This document shows, in pieces, positions 36,995 to 46,921 of a stretch of DNA of 64,000 nucleotides (position 1 is its first letter; each line of letters begins with the position of its first letter). The stretch comes from Candidatus Nitrospira kreftii (lineage in GTDB: Bacteria; Nitrospirota; Nitrospiria; Nitrospirales; Nitrospiraceae). Where the stretch lies: positions 3,146,501 through 3,210,500 of the forward strand of contig CP047423.1 of NCBI GenBank assembly GCA_014058405.1, written 5' to 3'. The notes beneath the pieces are model-generated. The model worked only from the letters and a program-made list of their open reading frames with translations. It had not been told where the DNA came from and did no database searches. The position numbers and the translations under genes are program-made.

Positions 36995-37987
36995 TTACCA
37001 GCGAACAAGGCTCGTGGCCCACGTCAGGCCACCGCCAAAACTGCCAAGGAGCACCAGGTCTCCTGGCGAGATTTTCCCACTGCGCGCCGCATCATCGAGC
37101 GCGATCGGGAGAGATGCCGATGACGTATTGCCGTACCGTTCAATCACCGATGCCAAGCGATCAGAGCTGACACCCAGGCGATCCGCGATTTGAGACAAAA
37201 TGCGCCCGTTCGCCTGATGAAGCACCACTTGCTTAATATCCTCTGTACGAACGCCGAATTCTTTCAAGACATCCATCACCGCGCGCTCCACTCGTCGAAT
37301 GGCCAACCGAAAAAGCGGTGCCCCCCGCATACGGAGCGTATGCCCCCCTGTTCTCAACGTATCGGACGATAACGGCACCCGCGACCCACCGCCAGGAACA
37401 CGGATGAGTCCATGGTGGCCCCCATCGGCATATAACTTCGTGCCGAGAATCCCTCGCCACTCAGGATTGTAATCTTCTTCACCTCGAACGATAACGGCTC
37501 CAGCCCCGTCTCCAAACAACAGTGTCGTCGCGTCATCCTGGAGATCGAGGGATCGCGATTTTACCTCCGACGCGATCACGAGACAGGTCCGCACGTGGCT
37601 ACTCTGGATCATGGCTTGCGCCATGGAAAGGCCATACAAAAATCCCGAGCAGGACGCAGACACATCAAAGGCTCCTACTTGCCTACATCCTAAGCCTCGC
37701 TGAACGGCGCACGCTGTTGACGGAAATGCCATATCAGGAGATGTTGTCGAGAGGATGATGGCATCAACGGAAGAAGGTGTACATCCTGCAGCATCGAGGG
37801 CCCGACGCCCTGCCGCAATAGCCATATCGGAAGACGCTTCCTGCTCTGCAGCCCAACGACGCGTCTGAATACCGGTGAGTCGTTCAATGCCAACCGGAGA
37901 TACCCCCGTCATGCGGGCAATCTCTTCGTTGGTAACGATACGGGAAGGAAGATAGCTGCCCGTTCCAATGATCTGCGGTCGAAGCAT
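36995..37987 (-). CDS. fabH: FabH, beta-ketoacyl-ACP synthase III
   Basis: 330-residue condensing enzyme that starts fatty acid synthesis from acyl-CoA and malonyl-ACP. The catalytic triad is Cys113 (SASCSGFLYGL), His257 (LHQANGRI) and Asn287 (YGNTSSASLPIAL). Length and N-terminus (IIGTGSYLPSRIVTNEEIARM) are normal. It converges with the sensor kinase gene and is divergent from the BamD-like gene. It is not part of a fab operon here; a specialised KASIII of a secondary lipid pathway cannot be excluded. Confidence 0.93.
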   Translation of the reverse strand: MLRPQIIGTGSYLPSRIVTNEEIARMTGVSPVGIERLTGIQTRRWAAEQEASSDMAIAAGRRALDAAGCTPSSVDAIILSTTSPDMAFPSTACAVQRGLGCRQVGAFDVSASCSGFLYGLSMAQAMIQSSHVRTCLVIASEVKSRSLDLQDDATTLLFGDGAGAVIVRGEEDYNPEWRGILGTKLYADGGHHGLIRVPGGGSRVPLSSDTLRTGGHTLRMRGAPLFRLAIRRVERAVMDVLKEFGVRTEDIKQVVLHQANGRILSQIADRLGVSSDRLASVIERYGNTSSASLPIALDDAARSGKISPGDLVLLGSFGGGLTWATSLVRW

Positions 37988-38134
37988 TCTCCTAAACCAT
38001 TACGATTTATAGAAAAATTGAGCAGATTGCAGAAAGCGAGTCTTCGGATGGATTATAGGGAGCATGAGTAGACAGGTCAACCAAATCGGGTATGCGATTG
38101 ATTTTTACCTGTTTCCTTGCTATGTGTGTCGAAT

Positions 38135-39127
38135 ATGAGTTTCTTCGTTTTTCATCCCGTGGTTCCTCCACCATCCAAATCCTTTCGTGTTCACCTAACC
38201 GGGTGTCTGATCCTGGGGTCTCTCTTTCTCGTCTCCTGCGCCGGTGATATTACTCCCAGCGACGTACGGAGTGGACTCAAGAAAGTCATCAGTGGAACAG
38301 ACGAGCAAATTTTCATCGGAGATACCGTCGACAACCATTACCACCCCAATGTGATCATGAAGCGAGGGGAGGCGTATTTTGAGAAAGAAGAGTATGCGGA
38401 GGCCTTAGTCGAATACAACCACTTCATGGACCTTCATCGCAATCACGTACTGGCTCCTTACGCGGCATTCAGGATCGGAGAAATTCATTTCAAGATGGCC
38501 AAGACTATCGATCGGGACCCCGAACCGATGCAGAAAGCCATTACGGCATTCGAACAGATGAGAAAAGACTTCCCCGGCAGCCGCTATGATGCGCAGGCGC
38601 AACAAAAACTTGAGGAGTGCCACAATTGGATTGCTCAGATGCATCTCTTCGTGGGGCAATTTTATTACCGACGGGGTTCATATCTTGCCGCCGCTCATCG
38701 TTTCGGACAGATCATCAAAACCTATCCGGATAAGCCGGTCGCCTCCGATGCGTTGTATTTCCAGGCTAAGGCATACCATGAAATGGGGGCCGACGATTGG
38801 GCCAGGGATAATCTCGTCGTACTCCTGGACAAACATCCAAACAGTACAGCCTCCGAAGCCGGGACCGCGTTATTGGAGAAAATTGGTGGAGCCCGCCCCA
38901 ATACCCTTCTTGCACAGAAATCAGATCCGACGTCCCTTTCAGATGCCGGCTCGGCGATCATCCTAAGCACTCAACCGCGTACCCCTAACGGACCATCCGT
39001 CTCCTCATCACCATCTTCAGAGATAGGGACACTCGACATCTCCTCATCGTTCGACCGCCTCAGTTCTCCCCGCACGGGTGCGCTCGGAAGCGCTCTCACG
39101 GTCTGCCGCCTTGGCGCCTGGTGCTAG
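38135..39127 (+). CDS. bamD: BamD-like TPR lipoprotein
   Basis: About 330 residues. The signal peptide ends in lipobox LVSC, followed by tetratricopeptide-like repeats (KRGEAYFEKEEYAEALVEYNHF, DFPGSRYDAQAQQKLEE, VGQFYYRRGSYLAAAHRF, DALYFQAKAYHEMG) as in BamD, the lipoprotein of the outer-membrane barrel assembly machine. The last 60-70 residues are Ser/Pro-rich and end oddly (TVCRLGAWC). A second frame from about 39025 to 39305 continues with plausible protein sequence, so the tail may have been altered by a frameshift. The ATG at 38135 is preferred; the frame opens with TTG at 38117. Confidence 0.85.
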   Translation: MSFFVFHPVVPPPSKSFRVHLTGCLILGSLFLVSCAGDITPSDVRSGLKKVISGTDEQIFIGDTVDNHYHPNVIMKRGEAYFEKEEYAEALVEYNHFMDLHRNHVLAPYAAFRIGEIHFKMAKTIDRDPEPMQKAITAFEQMRKDFPGSRYDAQAQQKLEECHNWIAQMHLFVGQFYYRRGSYLAAAHRFGQIIKTYPDKPVASDALYFQAKAYHEMGADDWARDNLVVLLDKHPNSTASEAGTALLEKIGGARPNTLLAQKSDPTSLSDAGSAIILSTQPRTPNGPSVSSSPSSEIGTLDISSSFDRLSSPRTGALGSALTVCRLGAWC

Positions 39128-39266
39128 CTCGGTTATCACTGGATTAAAAGCAAAGAATGATTCTGTCAACGAGACGACGGAAGTCGAACGATTGCGGATC
39201 GTAGGTTGTGCTTTCGACCCGGGACGCAAACGAGCTACGCTGAGGGTATCGTTCGAGACCAACTCA

Positions 39267-40013
39267 CTACTGCCCCAAATACCACCCGATACCATAGCGT
39301 TCTAAGAAACTGGTCACCATTGTGAGTGAGTTGGCATAAATCATCACGCCAACCAGGACCAGCATAACCCCGCTTACCGTTGAAACTCCCCACAAATAGG
39401 CTCGCACTTCTTTGAAATAGGCCAGAAATCGATCCACACCCAATGCCGTAAGGAACAGCGGTAACCCCAACCCTAGCGAGTAAAACGTTAGTAGCACAAC
39501 GCCGCTGAGAAGAGAGTCAGTCGTACTCGCATAGAGAAGAATGGATCCCAGCACCGGTCCGACGCAGGGTGTCCACCCTGCGGCAAAGGCCACTCCGATC
39601 AAGAACGACCCCAAGTACCCGGCCGGCCTGTTGCGGAACTGAAATCGGTGTTCCATCTTTAGGAACTTGAGATTCAAAATCCCTAACAGATAGAGCCCGA
39701 ACACGATGATCAGGACTCCGCCGACGCGGCGAATGAGGTCCTGATGGGTGATCAAGATCTGTCCCAGAAAGCTCGCCGACGCGCCGAAAGCAATAAAGAC
39801 TGATGAAAAACCGGCGATGAACAGCAGAGAGTTCACGACGATCGCCTTTTTGAATTTCATCCGCTCAGAGGCATCGGTGAGCTGCTCGACCGAGAGTCCC
39901 GTGATATACGAGATATAGCTTGGCACCAGCGGTAGGACGCAAGGAGACACAAATGAGAGAAGTCCTGCCGAGAAGGCTGCAATCAGAGAAATCTGTGGGA
40001 TCGATTGCGTCAT
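39267..40013 (-). CDS. ccdA: CcdA-like thiol-disulfide transport protein for cytochrome c maturation
   Basis: 248-residue membrane protein with six helices. The conserved Cys residues lie in SFVSPCVLPLVPSY and AFAAGWTPCVGPVLGS. It carries reducing power from cytoplasmic thioredoxin across the membrane to keep apocytochrome CXXCH cysteines reduced. It starts 2 bases after the TlpA-like gene, its likely electron acceptor. The pairing suits a cell with the many c-type cytochromes seen at 153-11616. Confidence 0.94.
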   Translation of the reverse strand: MTQSIPQISLIAAFSAGLLSFVSPCVLPLVPSYISYITGLSVEQLTDASERMKFKKAIVVNSLLFIAGFSSVFIAFGASASFLGQILITHQDLIRRVGGVLIIVFGLYLLGILNLKFLKMEHRFQFRNRPAGYLGSFLIGVAFAAGWTPCVGPVLGSILLYASTTDSLLSGVVLLTFYSLGLGLPLFLTALGVDRFLAYFKEVRAYLWGVSTVSGVMLVLVGVMIYANSLTMVTSFLERYGIGWYLGQ

Positions 40014-40015
40014 CG

Positions 40016-40570
40016 TTACGACTTCATCAGCACATGAATCAATTCACGGGCCTCGGGCGAAGCCCAGTCGCGAGCACCGAAGATCTTTTGGCGCACAATC
40101 CCCTGGCGATCAAGCATGAAAGTAATCGGCAGTGTGCGCGCTCCATACACCAATCCAGTGCGATACTCCGAGTCGTGGAGAATGGGGAACGTAAATCCCA
40201 TTTGCTTCTGGAATGGTCGTGTCACTACCGCACCCTGCGAATCCGTCGACACTGCGAGAATCTCGAATTCTCGTCGAGGGAACGCTTGATAGAGCTGTTC
40301 CATGGCCGGCATCTCGACACGACACGGTCCGCACCAGGTCGCCCAGAAATTCAGGAGAACGACTTTGCCTCTGAACTGCGACAAGCTCATCACCTTTCCG
40401 GTGAGGTCGCGCAGAGTAAAATTGGGCGCTTCGTCCCCGACGCGGACCATGTCCCGCTCAAGAATCGATCCCTTCCCAGATTGAGCTGGCTCCGCCCCAG
40501 GAAAAGGTCCCAGGACCATACCACCAGCGACCAATAGGGGTAACAGTTGTGCTACGAGATGATGTCTCAT
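40016..40570 (-). CDS. TlpA/ResA-like thiol-disulfide oxidoreductase
   Basis: 184 residues. N-terminal signal or membrane anchor (LLPLLVAGGMVLG), then a thioredoxin fold of the AhpC/TSA-Redoxin type with active site WATWC80GPC83. Features of the ResA/TlpA group include APNFTLRDLTGKVMSLSQF and the cis-proline segment LPITFMLDRQG. It probably reduces apocytochrome c thiols with electrons from CcdA, encoded immediately downstream. Confidence 0.92.
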   Translation of the reverse strand: MRHHLVAQLLPLLVAGGMVLGPFPGAEPAQSGKGSILERDMVRVGDEAPNFTLRDLTGKVMSLSQFRGKVVLLNFWATWCGPCRVEMPAMEQLYQAFPRREFEILAVSTDSQGAVVTRPFQKQMGFTFPILHDSEYRTGLVYGARTLPITFMLDRQGIVRQKIFGARDWASPEARELIHVLMKS

Positions 40571-40885
40571 ATAACTTTATACTGTTGCTCAGATAACCGG
40601 TGTTACACTTTTGGCATGATTGTGGTCGCTAGGTATGCCCCCTTGCTTCGGCACGGCGACAATTTTGGAGAAACCTGACTATGTTACAAGTGTATAAAAA
40701 CCTGAGTCAAGCAAGCGACCAGTGACACATTTTCATACCCTTACCAACGAAGTGATGGACAAAACCGAGCGACATCTCTAGAATTGCCGAGGTTTGTGCG
40801 TGGCTTGTCACTCGGCACCACATCCTCACGTGTACCATCGACAGAAAAAAGCGTTGGTTTCCATAACCTGAACCCACGAGGGCAT
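40571..40885. other. Leader region upstream of metK
   Basis: 315 bases between divergent genes. A hairpin GCCGAG (40786-40791)/CTCGGC (40811-40816) with a 19-base loop lies about 70 bases above the metK ATG. I do not find a SAM or SAH riboswitch consensus. No convincing promoter could be placed. Confidence 0.4.
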
Positions 40886-42034
40886 ATGAGAGACAATTAT
40901 CTGTTCACTTCAGAATCGGTCACTGAAGGCCACCCGGATAAGATCGCCGACCAAATTTCAGACGGCATCCTGGATGCCATCATCGCCCAGGACAAACATT
41001 CCCGCGTCGCCTGCGAAACCATTCTGACTACCGGCATCGCGCTGGTAGCCGGCGAAATTTCGACGAAGGCCTATGTCGAGATTCCGGATATTATCCGCGA
41101 AGTCATCAAAGATGTCGGGTATTGCGACGCCTCGTGGGGATTCGACTTTCATACCTGCTCAGTTCTGACCGCCATCCACCAACAGTCCAGTGATATCGCG
41201 ATGGGCGTGGATTCCGGGGGGGCCGGCGATCAGGGTTTGATGTTCGGATATGCTACCAATGAAACAGACGAGCTCATGCCGATGCCGATCGTGTTAGCCC
41301 ACCGGCTGACGAAGCGTCTGGCCGAGGTGCGCAAGAAAAATATTCTCAAGTGGGTACGGCCGGACGGCAAGTCTCAAGTGACGGTCGAATACAAGAACGG
41401 TAAACCCGTGCGGATCGATACCATCGTCGTCTCCACACAACACGGCCCTGATGTGACCAATAAGCAGATTGAACGTGAACTCATGGAAAAGGTGATCAAG
41501 CCTGTGATGCCGAAGGGGCTCTATGACCCAACCAATGTCAAGCATCATATCAATCCAACCGGCCGGTTCGTGGTAGGCGGCCCAATGGGTGATACCGGTC
41601 TCACCGGCAGAAAGATCATCGTCGACACCTACGGCGGACATGGGAGTCATGGCGGTGGAGCATTCTCCGGCAAGGATCCGACGAAGGTGGACCGATCTGC
41701 CTCCTACATGGCTCGTTACATCGCCAAGAACCTTGTGGCCGCCCAATTGGCCGATAAGTGTGAAGTGCAGCTGGCCTATGCGATCGGAGTGGCCGATCCG
41801 GTGTCCGTCCTGGTCGATACGAAGAACACCGAAAAGGTTTCGGTCGAGATTCTCGATAAGCTCGTGCGCAAACATTTCCCCTTGACCCCCCGTGGGATCA
41901 TCGATCATCTCAAGCTTCGACGGCCGATTTTCAGAAAGACTGCCGCCTACGGGCATTTCGGACGCAACGAACCAGAGTTTACGTGGGAAAAAATCGACAA
42001 GGCCAAGACACTGCGCAAAGACGCCGGGCTCTAA
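40886..42034 (+). CDS. metK: S-adenosylmethionine synthetase
   Basis: 382 residues; makes SAM from methionine and ATP. N-terminal [21 protein letters not shown], the [12 protein letters not shown] loop and the [19 protein letters not shown] loop are all present. The ATG at 40886 gives the family's N-terminus and has GAGGG upstream; the frame is open for 34 more codons without a family match. A terminator-like hairpin follows at 42062-42092, then ahcY. SAM is needed by HpnH and other radical SAM enzymes and methylases. Confidence 0.97.
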   Translation: MRDNYLFTSESVTEGHPDKIADQISDGILDAIIAQDKHSRVACETILTTGIALVAGEISTKAYVEIPDIIREVIKDVGYCDASWGFDFHTCSVLTAIHQQSSDIAMGVDSGGAGDQGLMFGYATNETDELMPMPIVLAHRLTKRLAEVRKKNILKWVRPDGKSQVTVEYKNGKPVRIDTIVVSTQHGPDVTNKQIERELMEKVIKPVMPKGLYDPTNVKHHINPTGRFVVGGPMGDTGLTGRKIIVDTYGGHGSHGGGAFSGKDPTKVDRSASYMARYIAKNLVAAQLADKCEVQLAYAIGVADPVSVLVDTKNTEKVSVEILDKLVRKHFPLTPRGIIDHLKLRRPIFRKTAAYGHFGRNEPEFTWEKIDKAKTLRKDAGL

Positions 42035-42061
42035 CCGGATCACTCCCAGGCGCATCGGCAA

Positions 42062-42092
42062 GGGGGACGGGTGCTCTACCCGCCCCCCTTTT
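42062..42092 (+). terminator. Hairpin terminator or attenuator between metK and ahcY
   Basis: GGGGG-A-CGGGT (42062-42072), loop GCTCT, ACCCG-CCCCC (42078-42087), then C and TTTT. A strong GC stem with a short T run. It may end part of the metK transcript and lower ahcY expression relative to metK. Confidence 0.7.
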
Positions 42093-42097
42093 CATGA

Positions 42098-43390
<1,293 letters not shown>

Positions 43391-43534
43391 TCGCGGGTCC
43401 TGTCGGGGAACGGCCCTGACGTGCTCACTACACCCATCCCTCAGCGGGTCCCTTTCGTTGCGCGCGTCAGTGGAGGCATTCCCCGCCACCCGCTAATGAT
43501 GTACCTCTCCCATGTGCTCACTGAGGGTAAAAGA

Positions 43535-43567
43535 AAAGGCCACCTCAATTGAGGTGGCCTTTCTCTT
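43535..43567. terminator. Bidirectional rho-independent terminator
   Basis: A 12-base-pair perfect stem AAAGGCCACCTC (43535-43546) / GAGGTGGCCTTT (43551-43562) with loop AATT, flanked by T-rich sequence on the + strand (CTCTTT) and A-rich on the left. It ends ahcY and lies just above the dioxygenase gene, whose start must therefore be downstream. Confidence 0.85.
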
Positions 43568-43595
43568 TCAGGTAGAGTATGGGCAAGGAGCCCAT

Positions 43596-44798
43596 GTGAA
43601 ATCCTCCACCTCCCAACCGCTGTCGCTTGCAGATTTTGGAATCTCTCCTGAACGGGGTTTTCTGCCGTCTGATCCTTGTGAAACTCTGCCTGACTCTTCC
43701 ACTCTGAATTATCTTGCCCATGAGATGCCGAAGCTGTTGAGCGCACGCCAAGTCCGGCCATTTATCAACAAACAGTCATCGTTTCTCGAGTCCATTCCGT
43801 CGGATTGGCGTGAAGGGGATTACCGAGCTGCAATGCGGATCCTATCATTCGCCGGCCACGCTTATGTCTGGGAAACGCCAGGGCAACCAGCCATCAAGCT
43901 CCCCTTCCAGCTCGCCCGGCCATGGTATGAGATCGCTCAGAAGCTCGGTCGTCCACCGGTCCTCTCCTATGCGTCTTACGCATTGGACAACTGGCGCCGG
44001 CTTGACAGGACGAAACCCATCCAGTTGGACAATATCGTGCTGCTGCAGAATTTTCTCAGTGGGTTGGATGAAGAGTGGTTCGTTGTCGTCCACATCCAGA
44101 TCGAGCGGCAGGCGGGGCCTGGTTTGGAAGGATTGGTGCGAGCGATCAATGGAGCATCGGAAGAAAAGGATGATGAGGTGCTGTTGGGTCTACAAGCCTT
44201 GGCGTCTGCGCAAACCGCCATGCGAGATACGCTGCTCCGCATGAAAGAGCGCTGCGATCCCTACGTGTACTACACCCGCGTGAGACCCTACATCCACGGC
44301 TGGAAAAACAGTCCGTCTCTGCCCGACGGCCTCATCTATGACCAGGTGGGAGCCTATGCCCAACAGCCACAGCAGTTTCGTGGTGAGACCGGCGCGCAGA
44401 GTTCGATCGTGCCGTGTCTAGATGCCGGACTGGGCATCCACCATGAACCCGATCTGTTGACGGTGTATCTGCAAGAGATGCAGGAGTACATGCCACCCCA
44501 ACACCGTGCCTTTCTTCATGCCTTGGAGAACCAGACTGATGACCGTGGACGCACCATCCTATCTGGCTATATCCATGATCGAAGGCAGAGTCACCCCGAA
44601 CTGTGGTCTGCCTATTGTGCATGCGTCGGTCTGTTGGCTCAGTTCCGAGAAATCCACATCGGCTACGCCGATAGCTACATCAATCGCCAACATCAGACCA
44701 GCGCGACCAATCCCACGGCAGTCGGTACCGGCGGCACACCCTTCATGACCTATCTGCAAAAACATTTAGACGAAACCAAACAGACTATCGTAGGCTAA
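43596..44798 (+). CDS. Indoleamine 2,3-dioxygenase-like heme protein
   Basis: 400 residues. Family signs of IDO are clear: PFINKQSSFLESIP, then RPYIHGW, GAQSSIVPCLDAGLGI, EMQEYMPPQHRAFLHAL, REIHIGYADSYI and GTGGTPFMTYL. His354 (in REIHIG) aligns with the proximal heme ligand His346 of human IDO, and the GTGGT loop at residues 377-381 with its substrate-closing loop. The expected reaction is tryptophan to N-formylkynurenine with O2; bacterial relatives may use other indoles. The GTG start at 43596 has AAGGAG five bases upstream and lies below the terminator. A formamidase-like gene is at 46922-47761. Confidence 0.87.
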   Translation: MKSSTSQPLSLADFGISPERGFLPSDPCETLPDSSTLNYLAHEMPKLLSARQVRPFINKQSSFLESIPSDWREGDYRAAMRILSFAGHAYVWETPGQPAIKLPFQLARPWYEIAQKLGRPPVLSYASYALDNWRRLDRTKPIQLDNIVLLQNFLSGLDEEWFVVVHIQIERQAGPGLEGLVRAINGASEEKDDEVLLGLQALASAQTAMRDTLLRMKERCDPYVYYTRVRPYIHGWKNSPSLPDGLIYDQVGAYAQQPQQFRGETGAQSSIVPCLDAGLGIHHEPDLLTVYLQEMQEYMPPQHRAFLHALENQTDDRGRTILSGYIHDRRQSHPELWSAYCACVGLLAQFREIHIGYADSYINRQHQTSATNPTAVGTGGTPFMTYLQKHLDETKQTIVG

Positions 44799-44904
44799 GC
44801 CAAAGCTCAGTGCAGCCTCATTTGACACATCGAGGTTACCCAGCGACCGACACCTATCCTTTCACTATTCATCTGAATTCGGTCTCTCCTCAGCATCACG
44901 CCAT

Positions 44905-45675
44905 CTAAGGATGCAAATCAATTATGGCTCGCCATCGCCCTCGGAAGTCTTCAAGCTGCGCATCAAAATGAACACCCAGCGAATCCGTTGCATCATGAAG
45001 CATATCGCAAGCCAAGATGATGCCGAATTTTAGGCAAACATATGCACTCATCATTGACTGGTCAGAAAATCCAATCCCTTGCCCTTCCGGCTGTGGAGGC
45101 ATATACATAAAAAGATCTCCCAAATGGGCTGCTTCACATGCAAGACGGTAGACTTGCCGATAGTGATCCGACCGATTCCCCTCATCAGCAATTTGTTCGA
45201 GGGAGCTACGGTGAAAATCTTTCCATTCAGTCCTTATCCCTTCAAGCACCTGACTTTGTAGACTGCCCCACTGGGCTGCGAGTTCTTGCTCTTCAACAAG
45301 TCCGTAGTAAACAACCTTTGATCGATAACCATCCGCCAAGAGGAGCTTTGCCCTGGTGTCTCCCTGATCCTTACCCACCCATCCAGAATAGATAAAACTT
45401 TCCGCCATGGTTTTAAGATGGTGTGAGCACTCAGATCTCTTCTCCCTTGCATCGACAATAAGGCGATCAAAAGAGTCTAGGGTCTTCAGATAGAGCGCCA
45501 CTAGAACTCGGTTACGAAGGGTATGGCTAAGGTGCCTGACTTGCTGATCTAGTTGCCGCTGGATTTGCGTTCGGAGCGCAAGTACATCATCTGCAAGAGC
45601 TAGAAATCGACGCAACTTCTCCTCTGCAATAGCGATATGCTGCTCTTCATTGGCAGGCATTTGCATTTCACCCAT
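44905..45675 (-). CDS. Hypothetical alpha-helical protein (DUF5677-like)
   Basis: 256 residues, soluble, nearly all helical. The pattern with RVLVALYLKTLDSFDRLI early, and DHYRQVYRLACEAAHLGDLF later, resembles proteins of the DUF5677 family, whose function is unknown; some lie near defence or toxin genes. It neighbours, on the same strand, the MntA/HepT pair but with 178 bases between. The first four codons (MGEM) give two possible ATG starts. Confidence 0.7.
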   Translation of the reverse strand: MGEMQMPANEEQHIAIAEEKLRRFLALADDVLALRTQIQRQLDQQVRHLSHTLRNRVLVALYLKTLDSFDRLIVDAREKRSECSHHLKTMAESFIYSGWVGKDQGDTRAKLLLADGYRSKVVYYGLVEEQELAAQWGSLQSQVLEGIRTEWKDFHRSSLEQIADEGNRSDHYRQVYRLACEAAHLGDLFMYMPPQPEGQGIGFSDQSMMSAYVCLKFGIILACDMLHDATDSLGVHFDAQLEDFRGRWRAIIDLHP

Positions 45676-45853
45676 GGCTTATGGCTAAGGTCGACGCGAT
45701 CGAGGCTTCGTATTGAGCTAGAGCGAAGGAGCCAAAATAATGATGGATTTGATTTCTATCAAGGATGGTGAGGATCCAGCCAAGAGTGTGAATGGAGACA
45801 TAAGCTGATCTTTCGGGAAATATTGTTTAGGGTCAGACATTCGGTCCTCAGCG

Positions 45854-46198
45854 TTACGAGTTCTCGCTTGGAACGATCCGTTTCAATTCTTCCACCAGCA
45901 AAGGCAATTCATGGGCCACGGAATCCCAGACGATGTCTTCGTCCACATCCATGTAATCGTGCACGATCTTGTTCCTCATACCCGCGATGGCGTCCCACGG
46001 AATCTCTGGGTACCTCTCACGGAATGGAGGAGAGACACGGCGGGCAGCTTCTCCTATTACTTGGATCAGATGCGTGAGAGCCAAGCGGAGGACGGTATCA
46101 CGATCGTAATCTTGGCGAGTTTTCTCGTGAACTAGCGAGAGTGTTTCCTGGGCTTTGTCCAGCATGTGGCCGACATAGAACAGGTCATCCTTCGGCAT
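45854..46198 (-). CDS. hepT: HepT-like toxin RNase (DUF86)
   Basis: 114 residues, helical HEPN fold. The active-site motif R75NKIVH80DY82 matches Rx4HxY of HepT ribonucleases. Such toxins cut RNA, for example tRNA 3' ends, until modified. The start overlaps the antitoxin gene by 14 bases. Length and motif are complete, so it should be active. Confidence 0.9.
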   Translation of the reverse strand: MPKDDLFYVGHMLDKAQETLSLVHEKTRQDYDRDTVLRLALTHLIQVIGEAARRVSPPFRERYPEIPWDAIAGMRNKIVHDYMDVDEDIVWDSVAHELPLLVEELKRIVPSENS

Positions 46199-46496
46199 AC
46201 TGGACCTCGGCAGCGGCCAGCACCCGATCTCTAATTCGACGGTTCAGAAATTTTTCCGTGATCAGGTCTACCTTCCGTCCACTCAAGAGGCGAGACAACT
46301 CCTGCTCCATCCGGAAGAGGGCAATGAAGCCTGGTCCATGATCGGACTCAAACTCGACAAGCACATCCACATCACTATCCGATCGAAAATCATCTCGGAG
46401 CACGGACCCGAAGAGGGATAACTTGCGAATATGATATTGTCGGCAGAACTCTTCAAGCCCTTCTTTGGAGATGCTAATATGTGCTTTCCCACTCAT
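46185..46496 (-). CDS. mntA: MntA-like nucleotidyltransferase antitoxin
   Basis: 103 residues of the minimal nucleotidyltransferase fold. The motif is G30S31 followed ten residues later by D42xD44 (LFGSVLRDDFRSDSDVDVLV). In type VII toxin-antitoxin pairs MntA neutralises HepT by adding AMP to the tyrosine of its motif. The ATG at 46496 gives the normal family start; the frame is open for 41 more codons of unlikely sequence. It precedes hepT in the operon, as in known pairs. Confidence 0.88.
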   Translation of the reverse strand: MSGKAHISISKEGLEEFCRQYHIRKLSLFGSVLRDDFRSDSDVDVLVEFESDHGPGFIALFRMEQELSRLLSGRKVDLITEKFLNRRIRDRVLAAAEVQYAEG

Positions 46497-46626
46497 CGAA
46501 TACCCATCGGATACTATGAGGACCAAGTCTCTGGGTGAAGCGGTTCCCTTAAACGTTCTAGGGACATTGCCATGCCCCCCCTGTACGCAGATTATCCTCT
46601 GCGTGCCAACCAGGGTCAAGAAATCA

Positions 46627-46839
46627 TCAAGTCGAGATATCAGAAGGAAGGAGCCGATACCCCCTCGGAGAACACCGGTTCAATTCGTAGCAGATATCGG
46701 AGAGGTTCAATGCAATGGCCAGCCGTTCTTCCGGAGTCTGACGTCTAGCCCGTTCAATTTTCTCGTCAGCAAGCTGCTGACTCAGCTTGCTTGGTCGCCG
46801 TTGTGACTCCTGAGAGCTAGGCTGTTGCCGAGGTTTCAT
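46627..46839 (-). CDS. Small hypothetical protein upstream of mntA
   Basis: 70 residues. The segment ERARRQTPEERLAIALNLSD resembles short proteins often found near nucleotidyltransferase antitoxins. No good ribosome binding site. It lies 130 bases before mntA in the same direction and may be a third member of the unit. No function can be given. Confidence 0.45.
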   Translation of the reverse strand: MKPRQQPSSQESQRRPSKLSQQLADEKIERARRQTPEERLAIALNLSDICYELNRCSPRGYRLLPSDIST

Positions 46840-46921
46840 GTGTACGAGTATACATGGCTCTGCCGGAACCGAAAAGGGCGAAGAAGGAAGCCGCTACACT
46901 GTAGTAGAGAAGATTCGATGA

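Noticed and set aside
40571-40885. SAM or SAH riboswitch before metK
   Set aside because: A CCGAG/CTCGG hairpin recalls the SAH element but the remaining conserved bases are not found, and SAH elements precede ahcY, not metK.
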